A program made the position numbers and the translations under genes. From the NCBI GenBank assembly GCA_001897515.1, contig MKTA01000019.1, positions 1 through 64,000 on the forward strand: a stretch of DNA of 64,000 bases, written 5' to 3'. Positions 1 to 7,167 of the stretch are shown here, piece by piece. Numbering within the stretch: position 1 is the stretch's first letter; each line of letters starts with the position of its first letter. The notes below the pieces were generated by a model. That model was not told the DNA's origin. It searched no databases and was given only the letters and a program-made list of their open reading frames with translations. The stretch is from Bacteroidetes bacterium 41-46. GTDB taxonomy: Bacteria; Bacteroidota; Bacteroidia; Bacteroidales; UBA932.

Positions 1-95
1 ATAAGGAACTGTAAATTATCAAATATTTTTTCAAACTATTTTTCACCCCTTTTTTGGACGAAAGAATTCTTTACAGGGATGTAAAAATTTTATGC

Positions 96-124
96 AAAAA
101 AAAGGGGCGACATCACGTCGCCCT
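96..124 (-). terminator. Rho-independent terminator after the DUF4402 gene
   Basis: Read on the minus strand, a perfect 7-bp stem (GGGCGAC at 123-117 with GTCGCCC at 111-105, 5-base loop) is followed directly by a run of eight T (103-96). It lies 31 bases past the stop codon at 155 and is the only textbook intrinsic terminator I could find in the window. Confidence 0.85.
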
Positions 125-154
125 CCGAACTTTGAAAAACTATTTACTATGAAC

Positions 155-562
155 CTAATTGTATGCGAATATCATTGTGTAGGAACCCAAATATTGTCCT
201 GTCTGATTATTTTCAGCCAGTCTGCCCTTTATCTCAACCATAGACTTGTCTGAGCGAGCTGAGCCGATTTCCATATTAAGTTCTGATCCGTTTGAATTTT
301 TTATTGCTGTTCTTGACATCATAACATTATAAGAGATGTGGGAACTTCCTGCAATTGTAACTGAACCAAGACTGAGCTCCTCATTAGCTTCTGCAGAGCT
401 GAAATCTGCTTTAACATCCATTACAACATCTGATTTTACACTTACAGACTCAACTACCTCTGCGAAGACATGTCCTATAACTTTAACCTGGCCATTAGCA
501 GAAAGAGAGCAAAGCATTGTTGCTAAAGCTATTAAGACTATTATGTAAACTTTTCTTGACAT
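155..562 (-). CDS. DUF4402 family secreted protein
   Basis: This 135-aa protein begins with a Sec signal peptide (basic MSRK, hydrophobic stretch to about residue 22, likely cleavage after SANG or SANGQ). The rest is predicted beta-rich and ends in GQYLGSYTMIFAYN, which matches the conserved C-terminal strand of the DUF4402 family found in many Bacteroidota surface proteins. The gene is monocistronic: it has its own -7 box at 582-589 and a strong terminator at 96-124. The family's function is not established; an exported structural or fimbria-like role is only a guess. Hexamers TGTAAA/TTTACA cluster on both sides of the gene, which may mark a regulator site. The family call rests on motif memory of the C-terminus, signal peptide and size. 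Confidence 0.7.
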   Translation of the reverse strand: MSRKVYIIVLIALATMLCSLSANGQVKVIGHVFAEVVESVSVKSDVVMDVKADFSSAEANEELSLGSVTIAGSSHISYNVMMSRTAIKNSNGSELNMEIGSARSDKSMVEIKGRLAENNQTGQYLGSYTMIFAYN

Positions 563-581
563 TGTCTCTCTTTTCTAAGAG

Positions 582-589
582 CAAAGGTA
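582..589 (-). promoter_or_regulatory. Bacteroidota -7 box for the DUF4402 gene
   Basis: The minus strand reads TACCTTTG, matching TANNTTTG. It ends 19 bases before the ATG at 562, the spacing seen at most promoters here. A -33 TTTG is present at 607-604, but the spacing of 14 bases is short. Confidence 0.55.
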
Positions 590-616
590 AAATTATTTTT
601 TTACAAAACAAGAAAA

Positions 617-645
617 GTGTAAATTATTTTTTTACACTATGTAAA
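617..645. promoter_or_regulatory. TGTAAA palindrome upstream of the DUF4402 gene
   Basis: GTGTAAA (617-623) and TTTACAC (631-637) form a perfect 7-bp inverted repeat with a 7-base spacer, followed by another TGTAAA at 640-645. It sits just upstream of the DUF4402 promoter, so it could be an operator. Read on the minus strand it is also an AT-rich hairpin followed by TTTTCTT, so it could be a weak terminator for the DUF3667 gene that ends at 660. Confidence 0.35.
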
Positions 646-659
646 ATTATTTACCACGG

Positions 660-1460
660 TCAGGGCTCCATTTTATATTGAATAAACAATCCAACAAATA
701 CAATTGTTGTGAGAATAATTATCTGATATATGATAAATGCTGTTAACATTCTGAAAATTACGCTTCTCCATTTTGACTTATACAGCTCTCTGCCTCCAAC
801 AATTAAATAAGCCGGATAAAGCATTAAAATCCAGGCCTCATAATAACTATCCTTCTCCGGAAATATTAAATTTACCGCAATCAATAATGAGAGTAAAATA
901 AAGAGAAATGTGTGCTGATTCAGAGAGAAAATAAGATGTGCAAGAAAATGTCTCTCTCTTTTTCTGAATAGAGACCACAGCACAAGGGCATAAACGGGCA
1001 TCATTATAATCAAAGCCCATGACATATAGTTGAAGAAATTGGCTATCAAAAGCTCTTTTTTGAATTTGTCCGGACTACTCTGAGAGTACTCCTTGTCAAA
1101 TACAACTACTGAGCTCTTTGTCTCCTGCTGTTCTTTATTAATGTCAACTGATGATGAAGAGAGTCTTAATAGCATAAAAAAAATAAAGCTCACAAAAAGA
1201 TAGAGCCGGAAAGGGGGCATATATCTTACCCTTTTACCATTAATATAGTTCGCCGCCATCTCTCCCGGCTTAAGCATAATTGATTTTAGCGTTTTCCACA
1301 AACGAGTATCAAATGCCCAAATATTAGCCATAGCGTCAATTATAAGGACATTAAATGGCTTATCATAATCCTTTGAAGATTGTCCACAATTATTGCAGTA
1401 GTTACCTTCAAACTGCGTATCACAATTTTTACAGACAATGTAATTATTGCTGTCGTTCAT
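660..1460 (-). CDS. DUF3667 family membrane protein
   Basis: This 266-aa protein starts with a zinc-ribbon-like segment (CKNC at residues 10-13, then YCNNCGQ at about 21-27). A conserved stretch follows with the signature KPGEMAANYINGKRVRYMPP (about 67-86), then four to five hydrophobic segments between about residues 85 and 260. This is the DUF3667 layout, common in Bacteroidota and of unknown function. The gene lies 25 bases after the SMP-30-like gene, so it probably shares its transcript. Nothing in the sequence indicates a catalytic role. It is the last gene of the putative sensory hydrogenase operon, but a link to hydrogen metabolism rests on position alone. Confidence 0.75.
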   Translation of the reverse strand: MNDSNNYIVCKNCDTQFEGNYCNNCGQSSKDYDKPFNVLIIDAMANIWAFDTRLWKTLKSIMLKPGEMAANYINGKRVRYMPPFRLYLFVSFIFFMLLRLSSSSVDINKEQQETKSSVVVFDKEYSQSSPDKFKKELLIANFFNYMSWALIIMMPVYALVLWSLFRKRERHFLAHLIFSLNQHTFLFILLSLLIAVNLIFPEKDSYYEAWILMLYPAYLIVGGRELYKSKWRSVIFRMLTAFIIYQIIILTTIVFVGLFIQYKMEP

Positions 1461-1485
1461 ATAAATAATATTTATTCTGATTTAA

Positions 1486-2376
1486 CTAACGGAATTTTAT
1501 AACTTCAAAAGAGCCTCTATCTGCCATTGTTATATAGGCAAACTTATCATCAGAAGAGAGAACGATATTTGAACAAAGCTTTCCTTTTAATGCAATTTCA
1601 TTCAAAAGTCTCCCATCAGGCGTGAAGATGGCTACTGTACCTTTACCATGTCTTGTGATATAAAGATTTCCCTCAGAGTCACATCTCATTCCATCCATCC
1701 CAAAGTCACTGAACTTAACAAAAAGCCTTTTATTGCTCAATAACCCATCCTCAGTAATGTCGTAAACCCACACATTTCTCTGTATTGATTCATTAACATA
1801 AAGCAACCTGCCATCCGGACTTACCTCAATACCGTTGGTAGTGCCCATATTCTCCTCAAGAAGCAAAACATTACCGGACCTGTCAATCATCCATAACTTA
1901 CCTGTTGAATCCCTCCAGTTAGGATCGCTTGCGTATAAAAACTCTGTTACAGGAGAAATTGCAATATCGTTTGGCTGATTCATAGTCTCTTCGTGAGCAA
2001 ATACTTCTATTTCCAACGAAGCGGCATCAACCTTAAATATATTGTGGCCTTTATAATCCGCAATATACATATAACCCTCTTTATCAAACCTTATTCCATT
2101 ACCAACTGATCCCTCCGGCAATTTTAAAAACAAAGAGGCAGTCCCATCTGGAGATACAATACCTATTGTGCCCTGTTCTGCGAAATTAACAGCATATAAA
2201 TTACCCATACTGTCTATGGCAGGACCCTCAATACCCTTGGTAAACGTCCACTCCTCAAGCATATCCCCTACAACAGCATCATCACTATTGCCGGAACATC
2301 CCTGAAATAAAAACATTAAAGCAGAAATAAAAAATACAGCCATAATATGGCTGGTTAGGATTTTGAAGGGTTTCAT
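1486..2376 (-). CDS. SMP-30/gluconolactonase-like beta-propeller lipoprotein
   Basis: The 296-aa product has a lipoprotein signal peptide (lipobox LFQGC, acylated Cys near residue 27), so it should be membrane-anchored and exposed on the periplasmic or outer side. The mature part is a run of propeller-type repeats of the kind D..GNLYA, DKEGYMYIAD, SPDGRLLYVNES and DSEGNLYITRHGKG, with the SMP-30 hallmarks EGPA, QPNDIA and TNGIEVSPDG. SMP-30 family enzymes are metal-dependent lactonases, and the conserved Glu, Asn and Asp positions seem present (EGPA, PNDIA, TNGI, and a late Asp). A lactone substrate is plausible but not shown. It lies 30 bases after the phosphatase gene in the same direction. 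Confidence 0.75.
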   Translation of the reverse strand: MKPFKILTSHIMAVFFISALMFLFQGCSGNSDDAVVGDMLEEWTFTKGIEGPAIDSMGNLYAVNFAEQGTIGIVSPDGTASLFLKLPEGSVGNGIRFDKEGYMYIADYKGHNIFKVDAASLEIEVFAHEETMNQPNDIAISPVTEFLYASDPNWRDSTGKLWMIDRSGNVLLLEENMGTTNGIEVSPDGRLLYVNESIQRNVWVYDITEDGLLSNKRLFVKFSDFGMDGMRCDSEGNLYITRHGKGTVAIFTPDGRLLNEIALKGKLCSNIVLSSDDKFAYITMADRGSFEVIKFR

Positions 2377-2406
2377 AGTATATTATATAGGTGTTTAAAA
2401 AACTCC

Positions 2407-3609
2407 CTAAATATACTTAATTCTGACTCTTTTCATAAAATTTCCTCCTTCAAGCAGCACTTTTAATCTGCGAACAAGATTTCTTCTAATCTCCATCTCT
2501 ACCGGCAGAGAGGGGTCATAGTGAGCCTCATTGATTCTGGTACCCATCAATATATCAATTATATCGTGCTGAAGAAGAAGCCTTAATATATCGCCGGCAG
2601 GTGACTCCTCTGCTCTTGCCCCCTCCCTCCAGTTCTGGAGCAGGTCAGCAAGATGCCCTAGAGTAAGTATCCCCTCTGTAACTAGCTCAGCTCCCTCCAT
2701 TTTTGCAGTTGTCGGCAACATCGCCTTAACCTGCTGCCTTCCGTCACCTGAGACCCTTCTTCCAAGCTCTCTAGAGAGTATTTGAGCAGTAGTCCCTCCA
2801 CAGACAACTCTTTTACCCGGATAGCTGTCAAAAGAATCTGCCATCTCCTTGTCTCTCCCTTTGTCAAAGGGTGGGCCGGTACATATAAGCAGACGCCTTG
2901 GTGGTCTCAGATAGACTACTGCACAAGTTATATCATCTCTTGCAATAAAATTGTCATTGTGCAGAGCCTTTTGCATTACAAGTTTTGAAAGGTCCTTAGC
3001 CGACACATCAGGATGTTTGGAGACATAGTCCTCCAAAAATGAGACAACTCCACCCCTCTCCCATCCTGATGGGTAGTTTGCACTGCCAAGTCCGCTTTGT
3101 GTCACCCCGTCGCTGAGGAAAACCAGTCTGTCACCCATAAAGAGCATAACACGGCTCTCCAGCATTATTCTGTTTCCCTGGCGGGTCTTTATCTTAACGC
3201 TTTTTTTTCTGGTCTCAAAGTGCCTGCTCCCTCTTAGCAAAATATAATCCGGATTCTCATACTCCACAATATGAGCCTCTCCGCTCTTGTCAATATCAAA
3301 CATTGAGCAGGTTGCGTAGCTTATTCTCTCTCCTGCATCCTCCGGAAGGGTGTCCAGTATTGTGCTCAGAGAGTCCGACAGAGGTTTGTTGTGAAGCATG
3401 TAATTCATTGCCATAGAGGCCGTAAGAGTGCTCAAAACATTAGCCCTTATGCCACTGCCCAGTCCGTCAGAGAGTACCGCCCCGAATCTGTTGCTGCCGT
3501 TTATACTTTTAGATATAAAAGTATCACCGCCAACAACCTGGCCACTCTTGAACTCCTGAGTGTGTGCTATCTCTATAAAAAACTGATCCTCCTCCTCTCC
3601 AAAAAACAT
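2407..3609 (-). CDS. SpoIIE/PP2C-type serine phosphatase, hydrogenase-linked
   Basis: The 400-aa protein has a SpoIIE/PP2C catalytic domain in residues 1-235. Metal-binding signatures visible are SDGLGSG (Asp48), FLSDGVTQSG (Asp167) and DDITCAVV (Asp225-Asp226). Residues 240-400 form an extension containing GPPFDKGRDKEM and CGGTTAQI, a segment I associate with phosphatases encoded beside sensory [FeFe] hydrogenases. PP2C enzymes remove phosphate from Ser/Thr of target proteins using Mn2+ or Mg2+. No kinase or anti-sigma partner is encoded nearby, so the target is unknown. The gene starts 27 bases after the HydS-like hydrogenase. The likely chain is: H2 or redox state sensed by HydS, PAS signal, then phosphatase output. 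That chain is inference from gene order and family. Confidence 0.85.
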   Translation of the reverse strand: MFFGEEEDQFFIEIAHTQEFKSGQVVGGDTFISKSINGSNRFGAVLSDGLGSGIRANVLSTLTASMAMNYMLHNKPLSDSLSTILDTLPEDAGERISYATCSMFDIDKSGEAHIVEYENPDYILLRGSRHFETRKKSVKIKTRQGNRIMLESRVMLFMGDRLVFLSDGVTQSGLGSANYPSGWERGGVVSFLEDYVSKHPDVSAKDLSKLVMQKALHNDNFIARDDITCAVVYLRPPRRLLICTGPPFDKGRDKEMADSFDSYPGKRVVCGGTTAQILSRELGRRVSGDGRQQVKAMLPTTAKMEGAELVTEGILTLGHLADLLQNWREGARAEESPAGDILRLLLQHDIIDILMGTRINEAHYDPSLPVEMEIRRNLVRRLKVLLEGGNFMKRVRIKYI

Positions 3610-3636
3610 GGCGAAATAAATTAACCTTAGTTATGG

Positions 3637-5355
3637 CTACCTCTTTTTATCAACGACTGAATTGAGTACGCTCTCGGTAAATGAGGCACTTTCACCAAGT
3701 ATATAAGCAATGCGCTGGACTGACTCTGCATTGTGCCTTATCACCTCTCTTATTTTATCAGAAATTATATCTTTAATTACCTGAGAGTCGTCCATATTCT
3801 GGATTACTCCACATACAAGTTTGTGTGGCTGAATAGATATAATAGATAACGACAGATTTCTTCCATCCTCTCTGACATCAAACTCTCTGTTCTCCTCCCC
3901 GGTAGAGAGGACCGCAGAAAAATATTTGTGATAGGTGACAATCTTCCTCAAATCAGCTCCTGCCAGACCTCCTAGTGCGTCAGAAATCATCTTTATCTCT
4001 CCGCCCCCCATCTCAACAAACTTATCGTTTGCATCAACTATCCTTAGATTTTCATCTGCAAGTACCACCCCATATGGCATTTTGCGAAGTAAAATTGAAG
4101 CCTGATTCTGAGCCTCCCTCCTCATCTGTGATATGCACATCTCCCTCTCAGCCTTGCCCTCCAGTATGGCCAGAGCATAAGCCCGGCAGTTGTCATATCC
4201 GCATCCGGAGCAGTTAAGTTCATCCGATTTATTCTGCTTACCCATAGAGACTAGCACAGCTTTAATCTCCTCCTCACTGTAGAGACAATTTATCTTGTAA
4301 GGCAGTTTGTATTTGCCGTTGGAGATATTAATCCCAGTATAGCTAAGCGGAGCAGCAAGTCCGGAGCGTTTAAAAATATCAAAGTCTCTGAGAAGCCTGT
4401 TCCTTTTCTCTGCCACTCCCGGGGTTTTACAGGTTGCCGGCCCCTTTATGCAGCCACCATCGCACGCCATAAGTTCTATGAAAACTTTTTTGCCGGGGCT
4501 CCAAGAATGAAGTTCATCGCATATCTCCATAACAGAGCCCATTCCGGAGAAGCTCATATAACCCGAATCCACCGGCCTTATCTCACCACACATTGTGCTA
4601 ATCATTCCGCTATCCACCGGAAATAGTCCTGCCCTGTCGGAGGCTCCGATAACAAACCCGTCTGGAAGCGATAGTCTCTCCATATCCTGGAAATTCACCC
4701 CCTCCACATCCATTAAATCCCTGAATTCCTCAAAGGTTAGTACGGCATCAATCTCATCTCCGTAAACATCCGCCTCCTGCTTCTTTGCAATACACGGACC
4801 TATGAATACAAGCTTGGAACCTGCTCTTCCCGATGCCCTGAGCATCCTTGCGTGGGCTATCATCGGGGAGACAAACGGGGCTAAATGCCCCTCAAGTTCC
4901 GGATAATAAATTTTTATATAATTTACTACAGAGGGACAGCATGTTGCCAGGAGCACCCCCCCTTCAAAATTATCAAGATGGTCAGCAGTAGCCTTTGCTA
5001 CAACATCTGCCCCCAGAGCAGTCTCAGAAACTCCGGTAAAGCCAAGGGCATAGAAAGCCTTTAAAAAATTGACGAAGGTAACATCACTGAAATCAGAGAC
5101 AAAAGAGGGAGCCAGACAGGCAATAACATCATAACCATGACTAAGCCAATCACGAACCGTGTCCAGCTCCTCTCTGTATTTTTTTGCCTCTGCGGGACAC
5201 GCATTTATACACTGACCGCAGTAGATACAGGTTTCATTAATTACTGAGGCACTGAAGTCCTCAACTTTTATTGATTTAACGGGACAGACCTTTATACATT
5301 TATAGCAATCCTGACAATTGATCTTCTCTGTGTAAATAACTAGGTCCCGTTTCAT
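3637..5355 (-). CDS. Sensory group C-like [FeFe] hydrogenase with PAS domain (HydS-like)
   Basis: With the ATG at 5355 the product has 572 aa. In order: two [4Fe-4S] motifs (Cys14/17/20/24 and Cys43/46/49/53), an H-cluster domain (about 75-330), a small Cys motif CSGCGYDNC...C (382/385/390/407) and a PAS domain (about 421-525). H-cluster loops are degenerate as in group C sensory enzymes: L1 ATCCPS (Cys139-140), L2 GPCIAKK (Cys188, Gly in place of the usual Met) and L3 MACDGGCIKGP (Cys298/302, lacking GGG). All H-cluster cysteines are kept, so a cofactor can bind. The open frame continues up to an ATG at 5418, but that would overlap the previous gene by 59 bases; the 5355 ATG follows its stop after four bases. 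Role inferred: an H2/redox sensor passing a signal to the adjacent phosphatase. Confidence 0.87.
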   Translation of the reverse strand: MKRDLVIYTEKINCQDCYKCIKVCPVKSIKVEDFSASVINETCIYCGQCINACPAEAKKYREELDTVRDWLSHGYDVIACLAPSFVSDFSDVTFVNFLKAFYALGFTGVSETALGADVVAKATADHLDNFEGGVLLATCCPSVVNYIKIYYPELEGHLAPFVSPMIAHARMLRASGRAGSKLVFIGPCIAKKQEADVYGDEIDAVLTFEEFRDLMDVEGVNFQDMERLSLPDGFVIGASDRAGLFPVDSGMISTMCGEIRPVDSGYMSFSGMGSVMEICDELHSWSPGKKVFIELMACDGGCIKGPATCKTPGVAEKRNRLLRDFDIFKRSGLAAPLSYTGINISNGKYKLPYKINCLYSEEEIKAVLVSMGKQNKSDELNCSGCGYDNCRAYALAILEGKAEREMCISQMRREAQNQASILLRKMPYGVVLADENLRIVDANDKFVEMGGGEIKMISDALGGLAGADLRKIVTYHKYFSAVLSTGEENREFDVREDGRNLSLSIISIQPHKLVCGVIQNMDDSQVIKDIISDKIREVIRHNAESVQRIAYILGESASFTESVLNSVVDKKR

Positions 5356-5359
5356 ACCA

Positions 5360-6775
5360 TTATATTTTTTGCAGCCTTCTGGCAGCAGCCTTGTAGTCCG
5401 ACACTGTGCTGCATCCATTTACGCAGCCCCCTTTGCACATCATCACCTCCACCATATTCGCCTCAGACTTCCCGCTCTGTGCAATGCTCTTCAGCAACTT
5501 CACTCCATCTCTGTCAAGTCCGTCCACAACAACAGGCGAGAATGCCTCCCCTACTTGCAGATACTGTGCCACCGATGATGCCACTCCACCCGATTTTGCA
5601 TAAAATCTGCCACTTTTCTCAATATCGGCAGAGAGTTCCAAAGGCTCGCATGCAGATATATCCACACCTCTTGCCTCCATAATTGCCGCCATCTCCTCAA
5701 AGGTGATTACATAATCAATGTTTTCATCATAAAAACCCTCAACCCGTTTTGCAATACAAGGGCTGATAAATATAGCAGCACAATCCGGATCCTGCCCCTT
5801 TACAAACTCAGCCGCATATGCTGCCGGGCTCTTAGTGTGAGAGATATACTTAACAATCTCAGGCAGATTCTTCTGCGCCCATGCCTTGTATGATGGACAG
5901 CAAGATGTTGTCATAAAGGGCTCACCCCCCTCCTGCACCCTCTCAATCCACTCATCTGCCTCTTTGCGGGATGTGATATTGGCACCCATTGCAACCTCCA
6001 CCACATCATCAAATCCGCATGCCTTAACAGCTGCCAGCACCTTGCCGTACGGCTGGTCAAACTGACCGGCAAAAGCCGGAGCCACAAGTGCCACCAGTCT
6101 CCTATCCCTTCTCTTCATCTCCTCAGCAATCTGTACAAGGTAAGTCTTCTCCATAATGGCCCCAAATGAACAGGCCTCCTTGCACTTACCACAATAGACA
6201 CACTTGGCCCAGTCAATAACCTCCACACCCCTCTCATTCTTTGAAATTGCCCCTACAGGGCAGGCCTCTTCGCAAGGCACCGGGGTATATACAATTGCAT
6301 GGAACGGGCAGGCCGAGAGACATCTGCCACAGTTAACACATTTAGAGGGGTCTATTTTTGCCCTGCCGTTCATTGTTATAGCATCCTTGTTGCATGCATA
6401 GGTGCAGGGGTGCCCCACGCAGGCCTTACACAGGTTTGTGACCGTATAGTTTTGTTTAACGCATGAGCTGCACGCCTCATCTACTACTGTCAGCATTACA
6501 TCCGTGAACTCCTTCCTCTCACGGGACATTTTCGCATAATCGCTTAATCTGGTTAATTCGTCGGTCTCGTCCGACACGTTGAAGCCGAGTATAGTCATAA
6601 CCCGGTATTTGATTACGGCTCTGTCCTTATGGACGCAGCATCTGCTCAATGCTGTAATTCTTGGTCTCATGTGGAGCGGTATTCTGTCTATCTCCTCTTC
6701 CAGCTCTCCCTTGAAACTCAATTCGCAGACTCTCCTCAATAACTCTCTTCTGATTTCTGTTGCCTGATGGTACAT
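5360..6775 (-). CDS. [FeFe] hydrogenase, group B1/B3-like, monomeric
   Basis: From the ATG at 6775 the protein is 471 aa. A helical N-terminal region (1-95) is followed by a Cys-rich region (102-128) and two ferredoxin motifs (CVNCGRCLSAC at 146-156, CVYCGKCKEAC at 192-202, with a further Cys pair at 168/172). The H-cluster domain carries L1 TTSCCPSYKAW (Cys292-293), L2 ISPCIAKR (Cys340) and L3 VMMCKGGCVNGCS (Cys447/451). These loops match the group B1/B3 class rather than the energy-converting group A enzymes: SPC replaces MPC and the GGG tail is missing. Group B enzymes are poorly characterised; ferredoxin-linked H2 turnover or sensing are both possible. A TTG start at 6808 would lie upstream of the promoter -7 box and is rejected. 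It is the first gene of the operon. Confidence 0.87.
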   Translation of the reverse strand: MYHQATEIRRELLRRVCELSFKGELEEEIDRIPLHMRPRITALSRCCVHKDRAVIKYRVMTILGFNVSDETDELTRLSDYAKMSRERKEFTDVMLTVVDEACSSCVKQNYTVTNLCKACVGHPCTYACNKDAITMNGRAKIDPSKCVNCGRCLSACPFHAIVYTPVPCEEACPVGAISKNERGVEVIDWAKCVYCGKCKEACSFGAIMEKTYLVQIAEEMKRRDRRLVALVAPAFAGQFDQPYGKVLAAVKACGFDDVVEVAMGANITSRKEADEWIERVQEGGEPFMTTSCCPSYKAWAQKNLPEIVKYISHTKSPAAYAAEFVKGQDPDCAAIFISPCIAKRVEGFYDENIDYVITFEEMAAIMEARGVDISACEPLELSADIEKSGRFYAKSGGVASSVAQYLQVGEAFSPVVVDGLDRDGVKLLKSIAQSGKSEANMVEVMMCKGGCVNGCSTVSDYKAAARRLQKI

Positions 6776-6795
6776 AATGATTGAATTTTCGGGCG

Positions 6796-6830
6796 CAAAT
6801 GTAGGCAAAGAAGTTATGATTTATAACAAA
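6796..6830 (-). promoter_or_regulatory. Promoter of the sensory hydrogenase operon
   Basis: On the minus strand a -7 box TACATTTG (6803-6796) is preceded by TTTG (6830-6827) with 23 bases between them. The box ends 21 bases before the ATG at 6775. This fits the Bacteroidota pattern TTTG...TANNTTTG and settles the hydrogenase start codon. Confidence 0.55.
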
Positions 6831-6930
6831 AACCTTAGAAATTTTAACCAGCTGATTCAACTACTAAAAATGCGTGTTCAATGGAAATGTGGTTTTTGTC
6901 AGATTTGGCCACCGGACAAGAACCCACTAG

Positions 6931-7032
6931 CTCAGAGCAAAAGTGTCAAACACTTGATTATCTTTGACTTATAACATCTGGGCGGATTGACTAATGTGCT
7001 GTATATCATATATTTGACACTTTTCCTCTGAG
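6931..7032. repeat. 20-base inverted repeat with 62-base spacer
   Basis: CTCAGAGCAAAAGTGTCAAA (6931-6950) is matched by its reverse complement at 7013-7032 with one mismatch in 20. The left arm also begins a nested perfect palindrome AAGTGT-CAA-ACACTT (6941-6955). The shared half-site AAGTGTCA therefore appears at 6941-6948 and, inverted, at 7015-7022. Paired regulator sites, a DNA loop or a remnant of a small mobile repeat are possible. The location between divergent promoters favours regulation. Confidence 0.7.
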
Positions 7033-7047
7033 GCTTAATGGTCTGCC

Positions 7048-7068
7048 ATTTGATTTCCATAATCAAAT
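7048..7068. promoter_or_regulatory. Perfect 8-bp palindrome, candidate operator
   Basis: ATTTGATT (7048-7055), spacer TCCAT, AATCAAAT (7061-7068). It contains TTGAT and ATCAA, the half-sites of Crp/Fnr regulators, but the gap between them is 7 rather than 4 bases. It lies 50 bases upstream of the -33 element of the AraC promoter, a typical activator position. Confidence 0.45.
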
Positions 7069-7117
7069 AAATGTTTTCTAGAAATGGCTTATATGATCAC
7101 TTTCACCAATATTATTT

Positions 7118-7147
7118 TTTGACAATTAAAACCAATTTTTATATTTG
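7118..7147 (+). promoter_or_regulatory. Promoter of the AraC gene pair
   Basis: TTTG (7118-7121), 18-base spacer, TATATTTG (7140-7147). This is close to the full Bacteroidota consensus. The ATG at 7168 follows 20 bases after the -7 box. Confidence 0.7.
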
Positions 7148-7167
7148 AAATAACCAAAAACTTAATT

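Larger units (their letters stand above)
6831..7117. other. Intergenic control region between hydrogenase operon and AraC genes
   Basis: About 290 bases with no convincing gene on either strand. It separates two divergent transcription units and holds a long inverted repeat (6931-7032) and a perfect palindrome (7048-7068), listed separately. No T-tract terminator or leader ORF is evident. Confidence 0.7.

Noticed and set aside
5356..5418. Longer N-terminus of the HydS-like protein (start at 5418)
   Set aside because: The extra 21 residues are an out-of-frame reading of the conserved 3' end of the preceding hydrogenase. A start at 5355 directly follows its stop codon.
6777..6974. Small ORF in the hydrogenase/AraC intergenic region
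   Set aside because: 65 codons, no domain, overlaps the inverted repeat and the hydrogenase promoter.
7048..7068. Classical FNR/CRP site
   Set aside because: Half-sites fit but the internal spacing is 7 rather than 4 bases, so it is kept only as a generic palindrome.
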